A DNA stretch of 8,810 nucleotides, from assembly GCA_001593855.1 (NCBI GenBank), contig LUCC01000030.1, positions 1 through 8,810 on the forward strand. The letters are read 5' to 3'. The notes under the pieces are model-generated. The model saw nothing but the letters and a program-made list of their open reading frames with translations. It did not search any database and was not told where the DNA came from. Below are positions 6,787 through 8,810 of the stretch, piece by piece (the first letter of the stretch is position 1; each line of letters opens with the position of its first letter). The position numbers were made by a program, and so were the translations under genes. The DNA comes from Candidatus Hecatellales archaeon B24. GTDB taxonomy: Archaea > Thermoproteota > Bathyarchaeia > Hecatellales > Hecatellaceae.

Positions 6787-7152
6787 ATGGGCTTCGCCTA
6801 TGTTAGGGTTACCGTGCACGGCCGCAGGGGCTCAAGGGAATTCAGAATGCTCGCCGACACCGGCTCCACCTACACCGTTCTAAGCCCTGAAAGCATAAGC
6901 GAGCTGGGCTTGATGGAAACCCCCTACAGCGTGGAGCTAACACTTGCAGACAAGCGAAGGATTAGGGCTGCCCTCTTCCTAGCAGAGGTTGAGGTGGCAG
7001 GGCGTAGAGGCCCAGTGCTCGTAGTCCAAGTGGATACGCCTACGCCGCTCCTTGGCGTCTACGCCTTGGAAACCCTCGGCTTCAAGGTCAACCCTAAAAC
7101 GGGAGAACTGGAAGAAATATCGCCTGAAGGAGGATACCTGCTAAACGTCTAG
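6787..7152 (+). CDS. small retropepsin-like aspartic protease (clan AA)
   Basis: 121 aa. The active-site motif LADTGSTYTVL (22-32, catalytic D24-T25-G26) is followed at the right distance by the conserved tail TPLLGVYALETLGFKVNP (86-103), matching the single-domain prokaryotic retropepsin-like family. Such proteins act as homodimers, each subunit giving one Asp. Their substrates in archaea are unknown. No signal peptide or membrane anchor is present, so it should be cytoplasmic. The ATG at 6787 is the most sensible start, although the ribosome site is weak (purine-rich AGAG directly before it, GAAGGGA further out). It is probably the last gene of the glycosyltransferase-hydrolase operon. Confidence 0.85.
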   Translation: MGFAYVRVTVHGRRGSREFRMLADTGSTYTVLSPESISELGLMETPYSVELTLADKRRIRAALFLAEVEVAGRRGPVLVVQVDTPTPLLGVYALETLGFKVNPKTGELEEISPEGGYLLNV

Positions 7153-7175
7153 TCGAAAGTTAAAGTGAAGGCTAA

Positions 7176-7274
7176 GAAGCTGACCTGTTCTTCATACCGT
7201 ACGCGCCGGAGCTGGTTAAACGGAAAAAGCTGAAGCAGCTTAAAAGATTGCTCAGAAAAGCCTTAGAACGATAA
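7176..7274 (+). pseudogene. short coding remnant, possibly a frameshifted small gene
   Basis: Just past the protease, an open stretch without a start codon reads EADLFFIPYAPELVKRKK and on through a Lys/Leu-rich helix to TAA at 7272-7274. The residue pattern is much more protein-like than expected by chance. A GTG at 7165 in another frame reads MKAKKLT and would join this stretch after a one- or two-base shift near 7183. This may be a small gene with a frameshift, a decayed gene, or a sequencing error. I do not recognise the protein. Confidence 0.3.
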
Positions 7275-7340
7275 AAACCAAGACCACTCGAGATTATACA
7301 GTTACTAAACTGGGAAGACGGATGGTAACCAGTGGACTTT
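7275..7340. other. gap between the remnant and the 43-codon gene
   Basis: No reading frame is visible. The only structure is a small hairpin, CAGTT-ACTA-AACTG (7299-7312), enclosed by a distant CCACT/AGTGG pair (7284-7288 with 7331-7335). Together with 7176-7274 and the small gene at 7341-7472, this accounts for the roughly 410-bp stretch without a long gene. The hairpin is too weak to call an RNA gene or terminator. Confidence 0.3.
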
Positions 7341-7472
7341 TTAGAGTTTTCCTATGTAGACTCCTACAACGTTTTCGTTTTTTAGGAAGTCTTCAAGTTC
7401 TTTCATGTTCAGCTTCTTCCTCTTCTTTACTGCCGTGCTGGTTGTCATTAGGAGGGTTACCTGGTACCTCAT
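7341..7472 (-). CDS. small 43-residue protein, uncharacterised
   Basis: The minus strand carries an ATG at 7472 followed by 43 sense codons and TAA at 7343-7341. The product begins MRYQVTLLMTTSTAVKKRKK and ends NVVGVYIGKL, with a charged helix (MKELEDFLKNE) between two beta-like ends. A basic cluster (KKRKK, 16-20) could bind nucleic acid; that is inference. It has no cysteine or membrane segment and resembles nothing I can name. A TATA-like TTTAAATATAAG (minus strand, about 7515-7504) lies 35-40 bp upstream, giving a short leader without a clear Shine-Dalgarno sequence. It diverges from the V4R gene, and the two may share the AT-rich promoter. Confidence 0.6.
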   Translation of the reverse strand: MRYQVTLLMTTSTAVKKRKKLNMKELEDFLKNENVVGVYIGKL

Positions 7473-7503
7473 TTTGCCCAAACCAACCAAAATAAAGTTT
7501 CTC

Positions 7504-7553
7504 TCTTATATTTAAATGTTTACTGGCATTATTTTAATTGTAGTGTTAGGAGG
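7504..7553. promoter_or_regulatory. shared divergent promoter and V4R ribosome site
   Basis: ATTTAAAT (7509-7516) is self-complementary and is placed to act as a TATA core for the minus-strand small gene and, about 50 bp upstream, for the V4R gene. A second AT-rich box, ATTATTTTAATTG (7528-7540), is too near the V4R start to leave its ribosome site in the message. AGGAGG at 7548-7553, 8 nt before the ATG at 7562, is the strongest Shine-Dalgarno sequence in the window. Confidence 0.45.
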
Positions 7554-7561
7554 CCGTTTTT

Positions 7562-8035
7562 ATGCAGGGTTCTGGCGGTAGGAAAACCCAAAGAAGGCCC
7601 TCTCCACGGCTTTTCCAGTTCCGCGCCGTTGCTTTCGGTGACATGCAGAGGGCTTTAGAGAGACTTTTCGCCTCCGGCGCCCAAGTTATCCTATACGAGA
7701 GCGGCATAGAGTGCGGGAGGCGCTCTTACCAACGTCATATGAAGGGGAAGGTTCATGCGAAGGCGGTCACCTCTGCTCTTCGTAGACTTAAGCTTATGGA
7801 GCGTTGGGGCAAATTCAAAATAGACTTGGAAAAAGGCGTAATACTTGTTAAAGATAGTTTTGAAGCTGACGGATACGGCGGGTCAGATGTTCCCGTATGC
7901 CACTTCATGAGAGGCTACCTAACAGGCTTCTTCACCGAATACCTCAAGAAGGAAGTCAAAATCGTTGAGGAACAGTGCGAAGCCCAGGGAAAACCCTACT
8001 GTCTCTTCAGAATTGTCGAGAAAAAGCCAGAGTAG
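7562..8035 (+). CDS. V4R-domain (4-vinyl reductase-like) ligand-binding protein
   Basis: 157 aa, a stand-alone V4R domain with a basic N-terminal tail (residues 1-16). V4R domains bind small hydrophobic ligands and often zinc; in archaea most are unassigned, and some sit in regulators. The C-terminal half has the diagnostic pattern CHFMRGYLTGFFTEYL (113-128), EEQCEAQGKPYCLFRI (136-151), with C113, C139 and C147 matching the conserved cysteines. C51 in ESGIECGRRSYQRHM is a further candidate ligand. The N-terminal half (AFGDMQRALERLFASGAQVILYESG) fits the usual start of the domain. The ATG is fixed by AGGAGG 8 nt upstream. No DNA-binding or catalytic domain is attached. A sensor or carrier role is inference. 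Confidence 0.85.
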   Translation: MQGSGGRKTQRRPSPRLFQFRAVAFGDMQRALERLFASGAQVILYESGIECGRRSYQRHMKGKVHAKAVTSALRRLKLMERWGKFKIDLEKGVILVKDSFEADGYGGSDVPVCHFMRGYLTGFFTEYLKKEVKIVEEQCEAQGKPYCLFRIVEKKPE

Positions 8036-8111
8036 AACCTTAGCCGAGTTTCTCCTGCTGTCCCCGACCCAGGACGAGTTCCTTAAGCTTTTCGGCCGAG
8101 TAGTTAAAAAA

Positions 8112-8120
8112 CATTATAAA
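8112..8120 (+). promoter_or_regulatory. TATA-like element ahead of the small membrane protein
   Basis: CATTATAAA, followed by CTTTAAAG, is the clearest TATA-like sequence on the + strand here. A start of transcription near 8140 would leave the purine-rich GAGGAGGGAAGAGG (8144-8157) in the leader as a possible ribosome-binding stretch. Confidence 0.4.
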
Positions 8121-8182
8121 CTTTAAAGGAAGAAGTATACGCAGAGGAGGGAAGAGGTTTACATATTTCAGGAAAACTGGCT

Positions 8183-8392
8183 ATGGTGGGTTTTCTCTTA
8201 TTTGTGGCCGGAATTGGCTGGAAGCTGGCTATGGGAATTCCCCTAGGTATCTGGGTGAGCCCCCCTGAGGGTTTGATGAACGTGTGGAGAGCTATTACTG
8301 CCATCCATATAGGAGGTTTCATCCTCTTCGCCGCTTCACTGGCCTACTACCTCTGGAAGGGACGGAAAGCAGGAATAGCTCATTCAATCTAA
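8183..8392 (+). CDS. small two-helix membrane protein, uncharacterised
   Basis: 69 aa from the ATG at 8183. Hydrophobic segments at about 2-20 (GFLLFVAGIGWKLAMGIPLG) and 39-59 (TAIHIGGFILFAASLAYYLW) are joined by a loop with SPPEGLMN; the tail is KGRKAGIAHSI. The first segment is interrupted by a lysine. The start is uncertain. The only nearby ribosome-like motif for the ATG is AGGA (8170-8173), while the stronger GAGGT (8154-8158) points to an ATT at 8165, giving six extra residues (xSGKLA). No ATG, GTG or TTG lies further upstream in frame before the stop at 8117. I do not recognise the family. Confidence 0.6.
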   Translation: MVGFLLFVAGIGWKLAMGIPLGIWVSPPEGLMNVWRAITAIHIGGFILFAASLAYYLWKGRKAGIAHSI

Positions 8393-8472
8393 AAAATCCA
8401 GCGAGAAGGGTTTTCTCAAATTAACGGAAGCTGTAAGCAGTCATAACCCTCTTCTCTTTTTATGGCATCGAA
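8392..8472. other. convergent gap between the small membrane protein and tRNA-Phe
   Basis: Oligo-T tracts are present for both directions: TTTTTT on the minus strand (8397-8392) beyond the tRNA, and TCTTCTCTTTTTAT on + (8450-8462) after the membrane-protein gene. These are candidate archaeal T-rich terminators. A 5-bp hairpin, GAGAA-GGGTT-TTCTC (8403-8417), also lies here. No gene is seen. Confidence 0.35.
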
Positions 8473-8549
8473 TGGTGCCCAGGGCAGGATTTGAACCTGC
8501 GACAACCCGGTCTTCAGCCGGGCGCTCTCCCAGACTGAGCTACCTGGGC
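8473..8549 (-). tRNA. tRNA-Phe (anticodon GAA), with encoded CCA
   Basis: Read on the minus strand, all arms pair perfectly: acceptor GCCCAGG/CCTGGGC (7 bp), D stem GCTC/GAGC with an AGTCTGGGA loop, anticodon stem CCCGG/CCGGG with loop CTGAAGA (anticodon GAA, phenylalanine), variable loop TTGTC, T stem GCAGG/CCTGC with loop TTCAAAT, and discriminator A. The 74 nt to the discriminator end at 8476, and CCA is encoded at 8475-8473. There is no intron. AAAAGATAAAAAAG on the minus strand (about 8598-8585) is a plausible TATA box about 40 bp upstream of the 5' end. Confidence 0.97.
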
Positions 8550-8631
8550 TTCCACATGCCTGTTAAGGATATTGTTGGGCTTCTTTTTTATCTTTTGCCT
8601 TCTTTGAGAGATTTAGAGGGCTGGAAGTGGA

Positions 8632-8810
8632 GTGTTAGGGTTTAAGATTAAGGTTTTAGGCTGGCGTGAGGTTTCAAATCTCATCTTCAAACTTTGGAAT
8701 AGGGTTAAGCGTAGCGGTTTCACACCCGACCTTGTTGTCGCCGTTCTAAGAGGAGGCTGCCTGGTAGGGCTGCTTATGGCCGACTTCTACGGGGTTAACC
8801 TTGAAACCCT
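8632..8810 (+). CDS. phosphoribosyltransferase-like protein, N-terminal part (runs off the window)
   Basis: 59 codons are visible from the GTG at 8632, with an in-frame TAG at 8614-8616 and no other start between. GAGGG (8616-8620) is a possible but distant ribosome site. The sequence runs through an amphipathic helix (WREVSNLIFKLWNRVKRSG) into TPDLVVAVLRGGCLVGLLMA. This matches the first beta strand and following helix of type I phosphoribosyltransferases, in the style of the COG2236 hypoxanthine/xanthine-like group. The PRPP-binding motif would lie beyond the edge. Purine salvage is the likely role, but the exact base cannot be told. It diverges from the tRNA gene. Confidence 0.75.
   Translation, partial: MLGFKIKVLGWREVSNLIFKLWNRVKRSGFTPDLVVAVLRGGCLVGLLMADFYGVNLET

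Noticed and set aside
8040..8114. 24-codon minus-strand ORF (MFFNYSAEKLKELVLGRG...)
   Set aside because: Very short, with no ribosome site. It overlaps a similarly plausible + frame and the promoter of the next gene, so it cannot be supported alone.
8104..8322. 72-codon minus-strand frame opposite the small membrane protein
   Set aside because: The + strand frame has two clean hydrophobic helices, a positive tail and a TATA-like box. The minus frame is Pro/Ser-rich without structure and has no promoter-like sequence.

Overview
The window looks like chromosomal DNA from an uncultured, probably thermophilic archaeon of the TACK/Thermoproteota side; Bathyarchaeia-like is a guess, not a placement. 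The archaeal evidence is a transcription factor S gene, a nicotinate phosphoribosyltransferase of the Thermoplasma Ta1145 type with a C-terminal four-cysteine zinc knuckle, AT-rich TATA-like boxes about 25 bp ahead of start codons (leaderless-style promoters), heavy use of TTG starts (5 of about 13 genes), and a V4R-domain protein of a kind common in archaea. I see no CRISPR array, insertion sequence, integrase or phage module.

Left part (1-2960): an unresolved edge (1-196) leads into tfs on the + strand, which converges on pncB with the two stop codons sharing bases (556-559). After a divergent promoter region come a four-helix membrane protein of unknown function and an FMN nitroreductase, both on +. 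The nitroreductase converges with an unrecognised all-helical protein on the minus strand.

Middle part (2979-7152): the helical protein and a GT-A glycosyltransferase lie on the minus strand. A 70-bp divergent promoter separates the glycosyltransferase from a GT-B (GT4-like) glycosyltransferase on +. That gene overlaps a metallo-beta-lactamase-fold hydrolase (UPF0173/UlaG-like) by 11 nt, and a small retropepsin-like aspartic protease follows 28 nt later. These three + genes are probably one operon. The two divergent glycosyltransferases suggest synthesis of a cell-surface glycan, glycolipid or glycosylated solute; the substrate cannot be read from the sequence.

Right part (7153-8810): about 410 bp holds no long gene, but contains a decayed or frameshifted coding remnant (+) and a convincing 43-codon small gene on the minus strand. 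The small gene is divergent from a V4R-domain ligand-binding protein. Then come a small two-helix membrane protein, a complete tRNA-Phe(GAA) gene with encoded CCA on the minus strand, and the start of a phosphoribosyltransferase gene that runs off the right edge.

No obviously new multi-gene system stands out. The best leads are the mirrored CTGGGG elements in the divergent glycosyltransferase promoter, the 43-aa small gene beside the V4R protein, the small protease in the glycosyltransferase operon, and a strong excess of the hexamer AGGCTT/AAGCCT across the window.
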